Assembly (NCBI GenBank): GCA_947450475.1
Contig: CANFVK010000004.1
Location: 124,001-188,000 of the forward strand
DNA length: 64,000 nucleotides
Source of the DNA: Bacteriovoracaceae bacterium
GTDB taxonomy: Bacteria; Bdellovibrionota; Bacteriovoracia; Bacteriovoracales; Bacteriovoracaceae
Reading direction: 5' to 3'
Shown here: positions 8,601-18,162 of the stretch, one piece after another
How the letters are laid out: each line of letters starts with the position of its first letter
Position numbering within the stretch: the stretch's first letter is position 1
The notes under the pieces: generated by a model
The model's input: only the letters and a program-made list of their open reading frames with translations
Told to the model about the DNA's origin: nothing
Databases searched by the model: none
Translations under genes and position numbers: made by a program

Positions 8601-9380
8601 TTATTTACCCGACAGCTCATGGAAAAAATTATTCATTCCTTCCCAAGATCTTTTATCAGCAATTTTATTATAAGCGGCGCCTTTTGAAATATCATCACCA
8701 GCGGCTTGTTCTGTAAAACTATGAACAGCACCAGAAAATGATGTGAATTGATAGTCAATTTTTGCAGCGTCCATTTCTTTTTTGAATGCAGCAACTTCAT
8801 CCGCTGGAACAAATGGATCAAGCGCTCCATGAAATATTAACACATGCGCTTTTATATTTTGGGCATCACTTGGTGTAGGATTAGATAATCCACCATGAAA
8901 AGAAACGACTCCCAAGATGCTTGCACCTGAACGTGCCAGTTCGAGTGCAGCGGTACCACCAAAACAATAACCGGTAGCAAAAATCTTCTTACTATCAACC
9001 ATTTTATTGGACTGCAATTGATTTAGCGCTAGATTGACTCTATCTCTTAAAAGCTTGCGATTACTTTTTAAAGCCCCAGCTAAATCCCCTGCTTCTTTAA
9101 TACTTTTTGGACGAATTCCTTTTCCATAAAGATCAGCAGCAAAAGCAACGTGTCCCAATTGTGCCAAAGCAGTAATTTTGCTTTCAGTTTCAGAAGTTAT
9201 TCCCATCCAATTGTGAAATACTACAACTGCTACCTTTTTATCTTTTCTAGCACTATCAAAGGCAAGTATTCCTTCGAACACATCACTGCCTGATTTATAT
9301 TCAACCTTACTCAAAATAACTTTTGCTTGAATTGAAGTAGAAGTTATTAAAATAAAGATACAAAATAAAAACCTATTCAT
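8601..9380 (-). CDS. Exported dienelactone-hydrolase-family alpha/beta hydrolase
   Basis: A 259-residue protein with a signal peptide (about residues 1-19) and a DLH-type alpha/beta hydrolase domain. The triad is Cys139 in GYCFGG, Asp188 in GALDPFVP and His220 in AVHSF, and Glu44-type regions of classical DLH are replaced by HNWMG near 56-60. Family members hydrolyse lactones and esters; export suggests the substrate is in the periplasm or medium. AGGAA precedes the ATG. It lies 8 bases downstream of the CYTH-like gene on the same strand and is probably co-transcribed with it. Confidence 0.87.
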   Translation of the reverse strand: MNRFLFCIFILITSTSIQAKVILSKVEYKSGSDVFEGILAFDSARKDKKVAVVVFHNWMGITSETESKITALAQLGHVAFAADLYGKGIRPKSIKEAGDLAGALKSNRKLLRDRVNLALNQLQSNKMVDSKKIFATGYCFGGTAALELARSGASILGVVSFHGGLSNPTPSDAQNIKAHVLIFHGALDPFVPADEVAAFKKEMDAAKIDYQFTSFSGAVHSFTEQAAGDDISKGAAYNKIADKRSWEGMNNFFHELSGK

Positions 9381-9388
9381 ATTTATTC

Positions 9389-10162
9389 CTATTTAAAAAA
9401 AGCGTTTGATGATCGGTTTAAAACTTCAAAAACTTCAAACTTATCTATGGGCCATTCTATTTGATTAGAGCATTTGGTGAGGTTATTTTCTTTAATAAAA
9501 TTTTCAAATTTACTTGCAACATCATGAGCCTCAATGTCCAAATAGCGAATAGATATTTCGTGAAACGATATTTCCTCTTTATGCGATTGATGAACAAGAT
9601 CAAGAGTTATTGTTCCTATATCCTTTTGGTCCCACTGAAAGCGACTATCCTCAAGAGTCCCGTAAACTAATGCATTTTCAAACAATGCATTGTGATCTTC
9701 AAGAAATGACTTTTGAGTCTGATCTAAAAGTTCTGTCCATACCTTGGTATTGGCCAATACATTTTTAAAATCTTTTTCCGAAGATTCCGAATTAAGTTTA
9801 CATGAATAATCTTTTGTTGATCCGTGCAAATCATACTCGCAAATTATACCTGGATATTTAGTAGACAAGTCCATACTAGGTGCTGATTTCTTTTTTACGG
9901 TCAATTCAATCTTGTTTTTTTTAAGCCTTATTCTCAAAGACCAATTATTAGCTTGAAAATCTCTTTTTAAAGTCTCAAGGTAATAAACTTGAAACTCTTT
10001 AGCCTGTAAATTTTTCACAGTTTCAGGGATCAAAGATAATTTTTCTAAAATAGATTGCTCATTTTCACATAGCCGAACTTGGTGCTCAATAATAGACGAA
10101 GCCATTAACTTATTAAAAAGATTAAAAGCCATTAGAAGAATTAGTATCATTGTGATTTTCAT
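9389..10162 (-). CDS. Exported CYTH-like domain protein
   Basis: A 257-residue protein with an N-terminal hydrophobic segment (about residues 4-20) and features of the CYTH/triphosphate-tunnel fold: an early EHQVRL strand, then YYLETLKRDFQ, LRIRLKKNKIELTVKKK and later alternating Glu/Arg strands. Cytoplasmic CYTH enzymes bind triphosphates or polyphosphate with such charged strands; an exported copy is unusual, and the fold assignment rests on pattern only. No Shine-Dalgarno is convincing, and a -10-like hexamer ends seven bases before the ATG. Followed after 8 bases by the hydrolase gene. Confidence 0.6.
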   Translation of the reverse strand: MKITMILILLMAFNLFNKLMASSIIEHQVRLCENEQSILEKLSLIPETVKNLQAKEFQVYYLETLKRDFQANNWSLRIRLKKNKIELTVKKKSAPSMDLSTKYPGIICEYDLHGSTKDYSCKLNSESSEKDFKNVLANTKVWTELLDQTQKSFLEDHNALFENALVYGTLEDSRFQWDQKDIGTITLDLVHQSHKEEISFHEISIRYLDIEAHDVASKFENFIKENNLTKCSNQIEWPIDKFEVFEVLNRSSNAFFK

Positions 10163-10168
10163 GACCCC

Positions 10169-10197
10169 AACATACTCTAAAAAATGATTTATGTAAT
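10169..10197 (-). promoter_or_regulatory. Possible promoter placing the transcript start on the ATG of the CYTH-like gene
   Basis: Read on the minus strand: ATTACA, 17 bases, TATGTT, then the ATG begins exactly seven bases after the last base of the -10. The -35 is weak. Same geometry as the promoters near 25 kb and 34.6 kb. Confidence 0.35.
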
Positions 10198-10209
10198 GTT
10201 AAGTTTCAA

Positions 10210-11613
10210 TTAAATATTTAAACCACGATTTTCGGTCGCCATCAGACAAGCTTCCTTTAATGATTCAGAGTAAGTGGGGTGAGCATGACTTGTACGAGCA
10301 ATATCTTCAGCAGAGGCCCGATACTCCATTGCGAGAACAGCCTCTCCAATTAGATCGGCACACCTTGGACCTATCATGTGTACACCTAAAATCTCATCTG
10401 AATTTTTATCAGCAAGAACTTTTACAAAACCATCGGACTCGTTTGAAGCACGTGCTCTACCAGAAGCTTTAAAAGGAAATGATCCAATTTTATAATCGCG
10501 GGATTCAGCTTTTAGTTGCTCTTCTGTTTTCCCAACTGAGGCTACCTCAGGCCAAGTGTACACGACTCCAGGAATTAAATTATAGTCTATATGAGGTTTT
10601 TGTCCGGCGATAAATTCTGCAACCAGAACCCCTTCTTCTTCGGCTTTATGAGCTAACATAGCTCCTTTAACCACATCTCCAATGGCAAAAATATCGGCAA
10701 TGCTCGTTTGTAGATGAGAATTAGTCTCAATTCGACCACGTTCATCTAATTTAATTCCAACATTTTCAAGACCTAAATTTTCTGTATATGCCCGGCGCCC
10801 GACTGCTACCAGACAAAAATCCCCCTCTAGTTCAACAATATTTTGTGTAGTTTTATCTTTAGCTTTTACAATAACTTTATTTTCGTTTGAAAGGACCTCT
10901 TGAACACCATGTCCCAATAAAAACTCTACACCGTCTTTTTTTAAAATTTTATGCAGGGTTTTTCCTAACTCTGCGTCCATTGTTGCAATAATTAAATCTG
11001 CATATTCAATGACGACAACCTCTGATCCTAATCTTCTAAAAACGGAAGTTAGTTCTAGACCAATGACTCCTCCGCCAATAACAATTAATTTCTTTGGTAG
11101 CTCTCTAAGTGCCAGAGCTTCGGTACTGGTAATTATTCTTTTTTTATCGATGTTTACGCCTGGCAAGCTTGATGGTTTAGAGCCTGTGGCAATCACAACT
11201 TTTTTAGCTTTAATTTTTTGTGAATCTTTATCGCTCATAATTGAAATTGTCTTAGTGTCTAAAAAAGAGCCATGACCATAATAGACATCTATCTTATTTT
11301 TCTTCATTAAAAAACTGACACCACTGCTTACATCAGATACAACTTTCTTTACTCGATCACTCATTTTCACAAAATCTAGAGACACTTTCCCCGCACTTAT
11401 ACCATGATCCTTAAAAGTATGAGTTAATTCATGGTATTTTTCACTTGAATCAAGCCAAGCTTTTGAGGGAATGCAGCCAACATTAAGACATGTGCCACCA
11501 AGTGTTTTATAACGTTCTATTATGGCAACTTTCATCCCCAGTTGTGAAGCTCGTATGGCGCAAATATAGCCACCAGGGCCAGAACCAATCACAACTAAGT
11601 CATATTCTTTCAT
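10210..11613 (-). CDS. lpdA: Dihydrolipoyl dehydrogenase (E3)
   Basis: A 467-residue FAD-dependent disulfide oxidoreductase that reoxidises the dihydrolipoyl arm of the 2-oxoacid dehydrogenase complex and passes electrons to NAD+. Seen: FAD-binding GSGPGG at 10-15, redox-active Cys42/Cys47 in GGTCLNVGCIPS, NAD-binding IGGGVIGLE near 177-185, a second FAD motif ending IFAIGDV, and the C-terminal catalytic HAHPT (His443, His445). Full family length. Last gene of odhA-odhB-lpdA, 26 bases after odhB, with GGAG before the ATG. It may also serve other complexes; none is encoded in the window. Confidence 0.96.
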   Translation of the reverse strand: MKEYDLVVIGSGPGGYICAIRASQLGMKVAIIERYKTLGGTCLNVGCIPSKAWLDSSEKYHELTHTFKDHGISAGKVSLDFVKMSDRVKKVVSDVSSGVSFLMKKNKIDVYYGHGSFLDTKTISIMSDKDSQKIKAKKVVIATGSKPSSLPGVNIDKKRIITSTEALALRELPKKLIVIGGGVIGLELTSVFRRLGSEVVVIEYADLIIATMDAELGKTLHKILKKDGVEFLLGHGVQEVLSNENKVIVKAKDKTTQNIVELEGDFCLVAVGRRAYTENLGLENVGIKLDERGRIETNSHLQTSIADIFAIGDVVKGAMLAHKAEEEGVLVAEFIAGQKPHIDYNLIPGVVYTWPEVASVGKTEEQLKAESRDYKIGSFPFKASGRARASNESDGFVKVLADKNSDEILGVHMIGPRCADLIGEAVLAMEYRASAEDIARTSHAHPTYSESLKEACLMATENRGLNI

Positions 11614-11639
11614 ATTATTCTCCGATCCATTTTATTTTT

Positions 11640-12857
11640 TTAAACATCTAGAATTAAGCGAGCTGGATCTTCTAAAAGATCTTTAACTTTTTTTAGAAAA
11701 CTAACAGATTCTCTCCCATCAATAATTCGATGATCATAGGAAAGGGCAAGGTACATGATAGGTCTGATCACAACTTGACCATTTAAAGCGATTGGTCTTT
11801 CAACAATATTATGCATTCCCAAAATAGCTGATTGAGGAATGTTCAAAATCGGGGTTGAAAGCATGGAACCAAAAACACCACCGTTTGTAATTGAGAAGGT
11901 CCCACCCTGCATTTCTTCAATTGATATTTTTCCGTCTCTGGCTTTAGTTGCCAGCAACAATATTTCTTTTTCTATTTGGGCAAGGGAAAGAGTTTCTGCG
12001 TTACGAACAACAGGAACAACCAAACCTTTTGGAGTCGAGACGGCGATACCAACATCGGCATAATCATGATAAATAACTTCTTCACCATTTATTTGAGCAT
12101 TTACTGCAGGGAAATCTTTTAGTGCGATCGTGCAAGCTTTGGTAAACAACGACATAAAGCCCAGATTCACCCCATGTTTTTCTTTAAAGGCTTCCTTGTA
12201 TTTTTTTCTTAAATTCATAAGCTCAAACATATCTACTTCATTAAATGTCGTTAACATTGCTGTTGTATTTTTGGCTTCTACCAATTTGGTGGCAATCGTT
12301 TTTCTCAATCTTGTCATTTTTTCAACTCTGGTACTTCGAGAACCATGAATTTGAGCTAGGGCCTCAACAGATTGTGAAGATTGTGAGGATGGTGAAGATA
12401 AAGGTTTAGTTGCAAAGAGTGCATCTTCTTTTGTGATCCGACCATCTTTACCAGTTCCCTTTAAGTTTGTTGAATCAACTCCCTTTTCATCTAAAATTTT
12501 TCTGGCAGCAGGGCTTGGTACATTAAGTTCTTTTGCTGCAACGCTATTGCCAGAACTAGGTGAGGGTTCACTAGATTTTTTAGGAGTATCTGCCGTTACT
12601 GCTTTCGTCGCCGGCTTTGCAGCACTTGTGTCTAGCTCGCCGATCTTAGCTCCAATTTTTAATTCGGAACCTGCCTGTTCTATTATTTTCAGAACACCGG
12701 CACTTGGTGCAGGTAGTTCCATTGAAGCTTTGTCAGATTCAATTTCGCAAACGGCTTCTCCTTCTGCAACATAATCACCATCTTTTTTCAACCAAGATGA
12801 AAGTGTCACTTCCGTCACAGATTCTCCGATAACTGGGATTTTTAATTCAACACTCAT
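11640..12857 (-). CDS. odhB: 2-oxoglutarate dehydrogenase E2, dihydrolipoamide succinyltransferase
   Basis: A 405-residue E2 component. One N-terminal lipoyl domain (about 1-77) carries the lipoylated Lys43 in [13 protein letters not shown] Pro/Ala/Ser linker follows, then a peripheral-subunit-binding domain at about 112-147 ([16 protein letters not shown]), a second linker and the catalytic acyltransferase core at about 175-405 with DHRIIDGRE (His376, Asp380). It transfers succinyl groups from lipoamide to CoA in the TCA cycle. AGGAA precedes the ATG. Gene order E1-E2-E3 on one strand with short gaps indicates one operon. Confidence 0.95.
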   Translation of the reverse strand: MSVELKIPVIGESVTEVTLSSWLKKDGDYVAEGEAVCEIESDKASMELPAPSAGVLKIIEQAGSELKIGAKIGELDTSAAKPATKAVTADTPKKSSEPSPSSGNSVAAKELNVPSPAARKILDEKGVDSTNLKGTGKDGRITKEDALFATKPLSSPSSQSSQSVEALAQIHGSRSTRVEKMTRLRKTIATKLVEAKNTTAMLTTFNEVDMFELMNLRKKYKEAFKEKHGVNLGFMSLFTKACTIALKDFPAVNAQINGEEVIYHDYADVGIAVSTPKGLVVPVVRNAETLSLAQIEKEILLLATKARDGKISIEEMQGGTFSITNGGVFGSMLSTPILNIPQSAILGMHNIVERPIALNGQVVIRPIMYLALSYDHRIIDGRESVSFLKKVKDLLEDPARLILDV

Positions 12858-12888
12858 ATAAATTCCTATGTATATCTAAAATTCTTTC

Positions 12889-15627
12889 TTAATAATCTGA
12901 AAATGCTTTTGTTAAAATTTCTTGTTGCTCTTTCTTATGAACATTTGAAAATCCAGTAGCGGGACTTGCCGATGCCTTTCGACTTATCAATCTAAATTTT
13001 CCAAATAAATCATTAAATCTTAACAGATATGTCCAATAGCCCATATTGGCTGGCTCTTCTTGAATCCAAAAGCATTCAGCTAATTTATATTTTGCTAAAA
13101 TTGTTTTAATTTGTTTTTCAGGAAGAGGATGAAGCTGTTCCAATCTCACAATTGCAACATCTTCTCTTTTATCCGCAATTTTTTTATCATTTAAATCATA
13201 AAAGATTTTACCACTACAAAAAAGAACTCGCTTTATTTTTTGACCGTCGCTTAAGTCATCAATAACTTCTTTAAATTTTCCACTGATAAAATCTTCTCTG
13301 GTTGATGTGCATCGAGGATCCCTTAAAAGTGATTTGGGTGTCATGACAATTGCGGGCTTTCTAAAATTCCAAGTTACTTGTCTTCTTATCAAATGAAACA
13401 TATTCGAAGGATTTGTACAATTGGCAACAATAATATTATTATCTGCTGCCATTTGAAGATAGCGTTCTGGTCTAGCACTCGAGTGTTCGGGACCTGCTCC
13501 CTCGTGCCCGTGCGGAAGGAGCATCAATAAGCCACTCATTCGTTGCCACTTAACCTCACCCGAAGTGATATATTGATCAATCATAATTTGGGCGCCATTT
13601 GAGAAATCGCCAAATTGTGCTTCCCAAATAGTAAGAGACTTTGGAGAAACCCATGAATAGCCAAATTCAAATCCGAGTACCGCATACTCTGAAAGAAGTG
13701 AATTATATATATTGATTTTACCTTGATTGGGAGAAATGTATTCAAGTCCACAATAAGATTCATTGGTTCGTTCATCAAAAATTTTAGCATGTCGATGAGA
13801 GAAAGTACCTCTGATGACATCTTGACCAGTAAACCTTACTGGATTTCCCTCGTAAACGAGACTTCCAAAAGCCAACAATTCTGCACTTGCCCAATCTAGC
13901 TTATCTGTTTTGAAGGCAGTGTCCCTATCTTCTAAAACCTTTTGAGCTTTTTTCATAATATTCATTCCAGAAGGAATCGAATTTATGGCCTTGACAACTT
14001 TTTCTAATATTTCTGCTTTGACACCAGTCTCTGGTGATTCGTCAAAAGAATCATGCTTTGAATAACTCATCCCAGTCCAGTCTTTATGAGGACCAGAAAT
14101 CTTGGTTGGAATTTCCTTTTGTCGAACATTATTGAATCGATCTGAAAGCAATTGCTTGAAGGCATCACTCATTTCAGTGGCCAGTTGTGATTCGATTTTG
14201 CCAGAAACTAACAATTGATCAAGATATAGTTCGCGGGGATTCTTATGCTTTGTTATTAAATCGTAAAGATGAGGTTGAGTAAAACGAGGTTCGTCGCCTT
14301 CATTGTGACCATATTTACGATAGCAAACCATATCTATAAAAATGTCTTCTTTAAATTTTTGTCTAAACTCAACAGCAAGTTCAACTGCGTAGACGACAGC
14401 TTCTGGATCATCACCGTTGACTTGAATAATTGGAGCCTCTACCGTCTTTGCAACTGAAACACAATATTGAGAGGAACGGCCATCTTCAAAATCAGTCGTA
14501 AAGCCAATCTGGTTATTGATAACGAAATGGATGGAGCCACCAACGCCGTAACCTTTAAGCTTGCTCATCTGAATAGTTTCGTAAACCACGCCTTGGCCTG
14601 CAACGGAAGCATCACCATGTATGATAATAGGAATTACTTTTGATTGATCATTGCCATAATGAATATCTTCAAGAGCACGACAGTAACCAATCGCAACAGG
14701 AGCGACTGTTTCTAAGTGAGATGGATTAGGTAGCAGTTTTACAAATATTTCTTTGCCATTTGATGCAGTTTGAGTTGAGGTGTAGCCCATGTGATACTTA
14801 ACATCACCGCTATGCCCCTGAAGTTCTTCGAGAGAGCCTCCTTCAAATTCGGTAAAAATATATTCGTAAGTTTTTCCAACCGTATTTGCCAAGACATTTA
14901 AGCGACCACGATGGGCCATTCCAATGATAAATTCTTTTGCTCCAAGCTCAGCTCCTTTATTGATGATGGCATCGAGTGCAGGAATCGTAGTTTCACCACC
15001 TTCTAGAGAAAATCTTTTTTGCCCAACATATTTTGTCTGTAAGAAATTTTCAAAGACATTGGCTTCGTTTAATTTTTGTAAAATTCTTTTCTTTTTATCC
15101 AATGGCAAATCAATAACCTTAGCAGTTGATTCAATTTTTTCCCTCATGAATCTTCTGACATCGGTATTATTTGAGTGCATATATTGAAATCCAATTTTTG
15201 CGCAATAAATCTTTCTCAAATGATCTATAATATTTTTAAGTGAAGTTGGTCCAAGACCTACAAATTCTCCACATTGAAAATGTGTTTCTAGGTCTGCTTC
15301 GCTCAATCCATATTCTTGTAAACTAATTCGGGCCTGACGATCTTTTCTTGGTCTTATTGGATTGGTATCAGCTAGCAAGTGCCCCCGATTTCTAAAAGAT
15401 TGAATAAGACGAAAAACATTAAATTCCGATCTTAGTTTTGCATCACTAATTCCCTCTCCACTTCCTTCTGAGCTTCCAAACCCTACAGAGGAAAATTCAA
15501 ATCCTTGAAAAAACCTTTGCCAAGATTCATCTACTGAATCTGGATTACTTCGATAATTTTCGTACATTGAATCTATGAAAGTAATGTCTGAACTAGAAAG
15601 ATGAGTAAAGTCGATATTCTTGGCCAT
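12889..15627 (-). CDS. odhA: 2-oxoglutarate dehydrogenase E1 (thiamin-dependent decarboxylase)
   Basis: A 912-residue E1 component decarboxylating 2-oxoglutarate with thiamin diphosphate and passing succinyl to E2. The N-terminal helix (IDSMYENYRSNPDSVDESWQ) is the E2-binding tail of OdhA/SucA proteins. Further landmarks are GMAHRGRLNVL, the thiamin-binding HGDASVAGQG to NNQIGFT region, and GHNEGDEP; the C-terminal domain has LLPHGHEGAGPEHSS and the final ERPA-type end. The start is placed at the ATG at 15627, which has AGGAAA three bases before it; a TTG six codons further upstream would place that site inside the gene. First gene of the odhA-odhB-lpdA operon. Confidence 0.95.
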   Translation of the reverse strand: MAKNIDFTHLSSSDITFIDSMYENYRSNPDSVDESWQRFFQGFEFSSVGFGSSEGSGEGISDAKLRSEFNVFRLIQSFRNRGHLLADTNPIRPRKDRQARISLQEYGLSEADLETHFQCGEFVGLGPTSLKNIIDHLRKIYCAKIGFQYMHSNNTDVRRFMREKIESTAKVIDLPLDKKKRILQKLNEANVFENFLQTKYVGQKRFSLEGGETTIPALDAIINKGAELGAKEFIIGMAHRGRLNVLANTVGKTYEYIFTEFEGGSLEELQGHSGDVKYHMGYTSTQTASNGKEIFVKLLPNPSHLETVAPVAIGYCRALEDIHYGNDQSKVIPIIIHGDASVAGQGVVYETIQMSKLKGYGVGGSIHFVINNQIGFTTDFEDGRSSQYCVSVAKTVEAPIIQVNGDDPEAVVYAVELAVEFRQKFKEDIFIDMVCYRKYGHNEGDEPRFTQPHLYDLITKHKNPRELYLDQLLVSGKIESQLATEMSDAFKQLLSDRFNNVRQKEIPTKISGPHKDWTGMSYSKHDSFDESPETGVKAEILEKVVKAINSIPSGMNIMKKAQKVLEDRDTAFKTDKLDWASAELLAFGSLVYEGNPVRFTGQDVIRGTFSHRHAKIFDERTNESYCGLEYISPNQGKINIYNSLLSEYAVLGFEFGYSWVSPKSLTIWEAQFGDFSNGAQIMIDQYITSGEVKWQRMSGLLMLLPHGHEGAGPEHSSARPERYLQMAADNNIIVANCTNPSNMFHLIRRQVTWNFRKPAIVMTPKSLLRDPRCTSTREDFISGKFKEVIDDLSDGQKIKRVLFCSGKIFYDLNDKKIADKREDVAIVRLEQLHPLPEKQIKTILAKYKLAECFWIQEEPANMGYWTYLLRFNDLFGKFRLISRKASASPATGFSNVHKKEQQEILTKAFSDY

Positions 15628-15760
15628 ATATTTCCTAATCGGCAACTTTCCGAGCGTTTTACTCGGTCAAAAAAAAGATACCACTAATATAAATCTAAGA
15701 TATCAAAATTTTAAGTCTTTTTTCACATAAGGAAGATTTGTCTCTGCAAATTTATTCAGT

Positions 15761-16246
15761 TTACTGAAGACAACATTTCTTGGCTTTTTTGCCAGATCCA
15801 CATGAACAAGGATCATTACGGCCAACCTTGGGAGCACTTCGACGGATTGTGTTGTTTCTCATTACCCCATCAACAAAAAACCACTCGCCATTAACTTTTT
15901 TAAAACTACTTAATTCGTGATGAGTTTGCTCGGATCCGTTATAAATAAACTTACATCTAAACTCAACTTTGCCTTCGCTATCTTTGGCCGTGCCTTGATT
16001 GGTATCTAGAATCTCTAAACCAAGCCATTCAGAATTTAGCGCCCACGACTTAACTCCATCCATATCTAGCTCTGCACGAGAATCTTCGTCGTGAGTTTTA
16101 AAAATGTAGTCCATCTCCCCTTTTGCAAAAGCAGAATAACGCGAACGCATAAGAGCGACAGCGGTTGGAGCGGGCTTTGTTCCATTGATATATAAACCAC
16201 AACACTCGCTATAACTTTTTTCAATTCCACAAGGGCAAAAATTCAT
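15761..16246 (-). CDS. YchJ-family protein with two SEC-C zinc motifs
   Basis: A 161-residue protein with a SEC-C-like cysteine cluster at each end (Cys4, Cys6, Cys15, Cys16 and Cys147, Cys149, Cys158, Cys159 in [15 protein letters not shown]) and the YchJ core between them ([25 protein letters not shown]). SEC-C motifs bind zinc and in SecA contact SecB and ribosomes. The cellular role of YchJ is not established. AAGGAG lies eight bases before the ATG. Twelve bases after the methyltransferase gene, so probably the last of a three-gene unit. Confidence 0.9.
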   Translation of the reverse strand: MNFCPCGIEKSYSECCGLYINGTKPAPTAVALMRSRYSAFAKGEMDYIFKTHDEDSRAELDMDGVKSWALNSEWLGLEILDTNQGTAKDSEGKVEFRCKFIYNGSEQTHHELSSFKKVNGEWFFVDGVMRNNTIRRSAPKVGRNDPCSCGSGKKAKKCCLQ

Positions 16247-16257
16247 GACTAATCTCC

Positions 16258-16944
16258 TTAAAATCTAAACAATAAATCAGAAAAATGGGTATTTTCTTCG
16301 CTAAAATGACTTTTACTTTCTAGTAGTCTACTCGAAATAAATGAAAAATGGGGACGAATTAATTTGAGGTATTTTTCTCTTTTTCGATGGATCGCATACT
16401 TGTCATAAAACTCGACATCTTCAATCTGGCGTTTCAGTTCCAAATCAGTTGGAACTGAAAAATAAATATACTTCATTCTCTTGGCCATTACAGGCAGAAT
16501 TTTTTCAATTTCATCATCACTTAGGTACTGAAATACAGATGTACAAATGCCCAAATCAAAAGTTCGTTCACGTTTTAATTCCTTCTGGCACCATGTAAGT
16601 AAATCCGTATTTTCTAAAACAAGTTTTGTACTATCATTGGGCCTGATATCTTTTTTAGAAACTATGTCAAAGGCATATTTAGATGGCTCTAAACCAAGTG
16701 CACGATAAGGTGTAAATGTCTTTAATACTTCTTTAAAAAGCACTCCTAAACCAAAGCCCAAATCTACCACACTGCTTACATCTACTCCCTCAAGCGCAAA
16801 AATAGCCTTCAAATAAGCGGTATGTTCTTTGGCATTGATAATATTATCCATTTCTTCTGGTTCACAATAATTTATTTCCCAATACTCTTTTGAGAATCCC
16901 GTTGAACCAATTTCAGATGAAATATTTTTTTTTTGCTTTGTCAT
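16258..16944 (-). CDS. Class I SAM-dependent methyltransferase
   Basis: A 228-residue Rossmann-fold methyltransferase. Motif I is [15 protein letters not shown] (about residues 60-74), the acidic end of strand 2 is LGLEPS, and motif IV is in [17 protein letters not shown]. Substrate unknown. The start codon overlaps the stop of the upstream membrane-protein gene (ATGA type, 16941-16944), which implies coupled translation. Confidence 0.82.
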   Translation of the reverse strand: MTKQKKNISSEIGSTGFSKEYWEINYCEPEEMDNIINAKEHTAYLKAIFALEGVDVSSVVDLGFGLGVLFKEVLKTFTPYRALGLEPSKYAFDIVSKKDIRPNDSTKLVLENTDLLTWCQKELKRERTFDLGICTSVFQYLSDDEIEKILPVMAKRMKYIYFSVPTDLELKRQIEDVEFYDKYAIHRKREKYLKLIRPHFSFISSRLLESKSHFSEENTHFSDLLFRF

Positions 16945-17303
16945 AGTGGCTTATTAATCGCAATCCAAATACTCATGGCAGTGAGTACCGCAATAAATGT
17001 AAGTAAACCGGCTTTTAGAATATTTTTTTTAGACTTAAAAAGAAGAAAAATAGCGATGTTAAGAAGCACCCAATTAATCATTTTTAATTTTATCCAAAAT
17101 GGAAATGGTTCAGAATGTTTAAAGCCAAGACGTGCGATAAGCCCCATTCCCGCCACAAAAATGAAAAAACTTATAAATCCCAAAATTATTTTTGAAGTTG
17201 GTTTTTGAATAAAACCTTGCAAATCCGAAATAAAGCCTAGACTAGCAAAAAGCATTAAAATAAAAAATATATGCAAAAATTTGTACGTTTCATATGAAAT
17301 CAT
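16941..17303 (-). CDS. Small four-span membrane protein
   Basis: A 120-residue protein with four hydrophobic spans, a conserved-looking His in the first (YKFLHIFFILM) and charged loops. It resembles small SirB2/CopD-like membrane proteins in topology, but I cannot assign a family with confidence. AAGG precedes the ATG. It overlaps the methyltransferase start by four bases and is the first gene of this unit. Confidence 0.65.
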   Translation of the reverse strand: MISYETYKFLHIFFILMLFASLGFISDLQGFIQKPTSKIILGFISFFIFVAGMGLIARLGFKHSEPFPFWIKLKMINWVLLNIAIFLLFKSKKNILKAGLLTFIAVLTAMSIWIAINKPL

Positions 17304-17370
17304 TTTTTGAGCCTTGGTGAGTCATTAGCAGACTATTATAGTCCAAATTCCTAGGGATTCAAGATTGGCT

Positions 17371-17398
17371 TTGTACTTTTATAGTAATTCATTAGAAT
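17371..17398 (+). promoter_or_regulatory. Possible promoter ending seven bases before the ATG at 17405
   Basis: TTGTAC (17371-17376), 16 bases, TAGAAT (17393-17398); the ATG starts seven bases after the -10. AGGAG is present but only one base from the ATG, too close to serve as a normal Shine-Dalgarno. Confidence 0.35.
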
Positions 17399-17404
17399 AG
17401 GAGT

Positions 17405-18148
17405 ATGTATACATGGACAACCAGAAATTACCGTAAAGAAGATAAAATTTACCGTGGAGCTTTTCAGTTTTCTAGAAATGAAAATGCATATGCGGAAGAA
17501 ACTTTTGATGTTTATCGAGATAAAAAAGAACAAAGTCTTCACTACATTTCCGAGGCAATCGTCAAAGTCACGACCGGGGAAATTTTAAATTTGAATGTTG
17601 AATATATAGTAAATAAGGACTACGTCCCCATATATGTTGGTATAGAGAAGATAATGGGCAAAGAACATACAAAAGAAATTTATGAATACCAAAACAAGAA
17701 AAGTCATTTAACTTATCGTTTCAATAATTCAAAGGGCGAAGAGCACGTTGAAGATATTGCTACGGCACCAAGATTTCATGTCACCACACCTACTTCTGCA
17801 AGTGCTATGCTCTTTTTGAGATCTAAAAAATTCGATGCTAGCGGCAAAAATTATTTTAATGTGCTATTGAGCTTTAACCAGTGGGAATTTAAAGAGGCTC
17901 CGAAGTTTAAAAATATCATGGTCGAGAGAGCGAGTCTCACTGCTGAAAAAATGAATATTGATGGTCAAAACGTTCAAGCTGTTCAGTATAAATTATTTGA
18001 TGAAGGCGTCGATTTTAAAGCAGTCAAAGAGCCCCTGCATATTAAAATTTTCTTGAGCCAACATGGGGCCATCCCCTATTTGGTCCGGACAGATGATGGA
18101 ACTAAAATTCAAATCAAATATCTCAACGATCTTTCTGAGAAGGAATAA
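17405..18148 (+). CDS. Hypothetical beta-rich protein
   Basis: A 247-residue protein with no signal peptide and no recognised motif. The pattern of alternating short strands (YRGAFQFSR, EAIVKVTTGE, LNVEYIV, IKIFLSQHG) suggests an antiparallel beta fold such as the DUF3108 or LolA-like group; this is a weak impression. Stand-alone gene, divergent from the small membrane protein and convergent with the metalloprotease. The start is uncertain because the only AGGAG lies one base from the ATG. Confidence 0.6.
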   Translation: MYTWTTRNYRKEDKIYRGAFQFSRNENAYAEETFDVYRDKKEQSLHYISEAIVKVTTGEILNLNVEYIVNKDYVPIYVGIEKIMGKEHTKEIYEYQNKKSHLTYRFNNSKGEEHVEDIATAPRFHVTTPTSASAMLFLRSKKFDASGKNYFNVLLSFNQWEFKEAPKFKNIMVERASLTAEKMNIDGQNVQAVQYKLFDEGVDFKAVKEPLHIKIFLSQHGAIPYLVRTDDGTKIQIKYLNDLSEKE

Positions 18149-18162
18149 AAATTAAAATTGAA

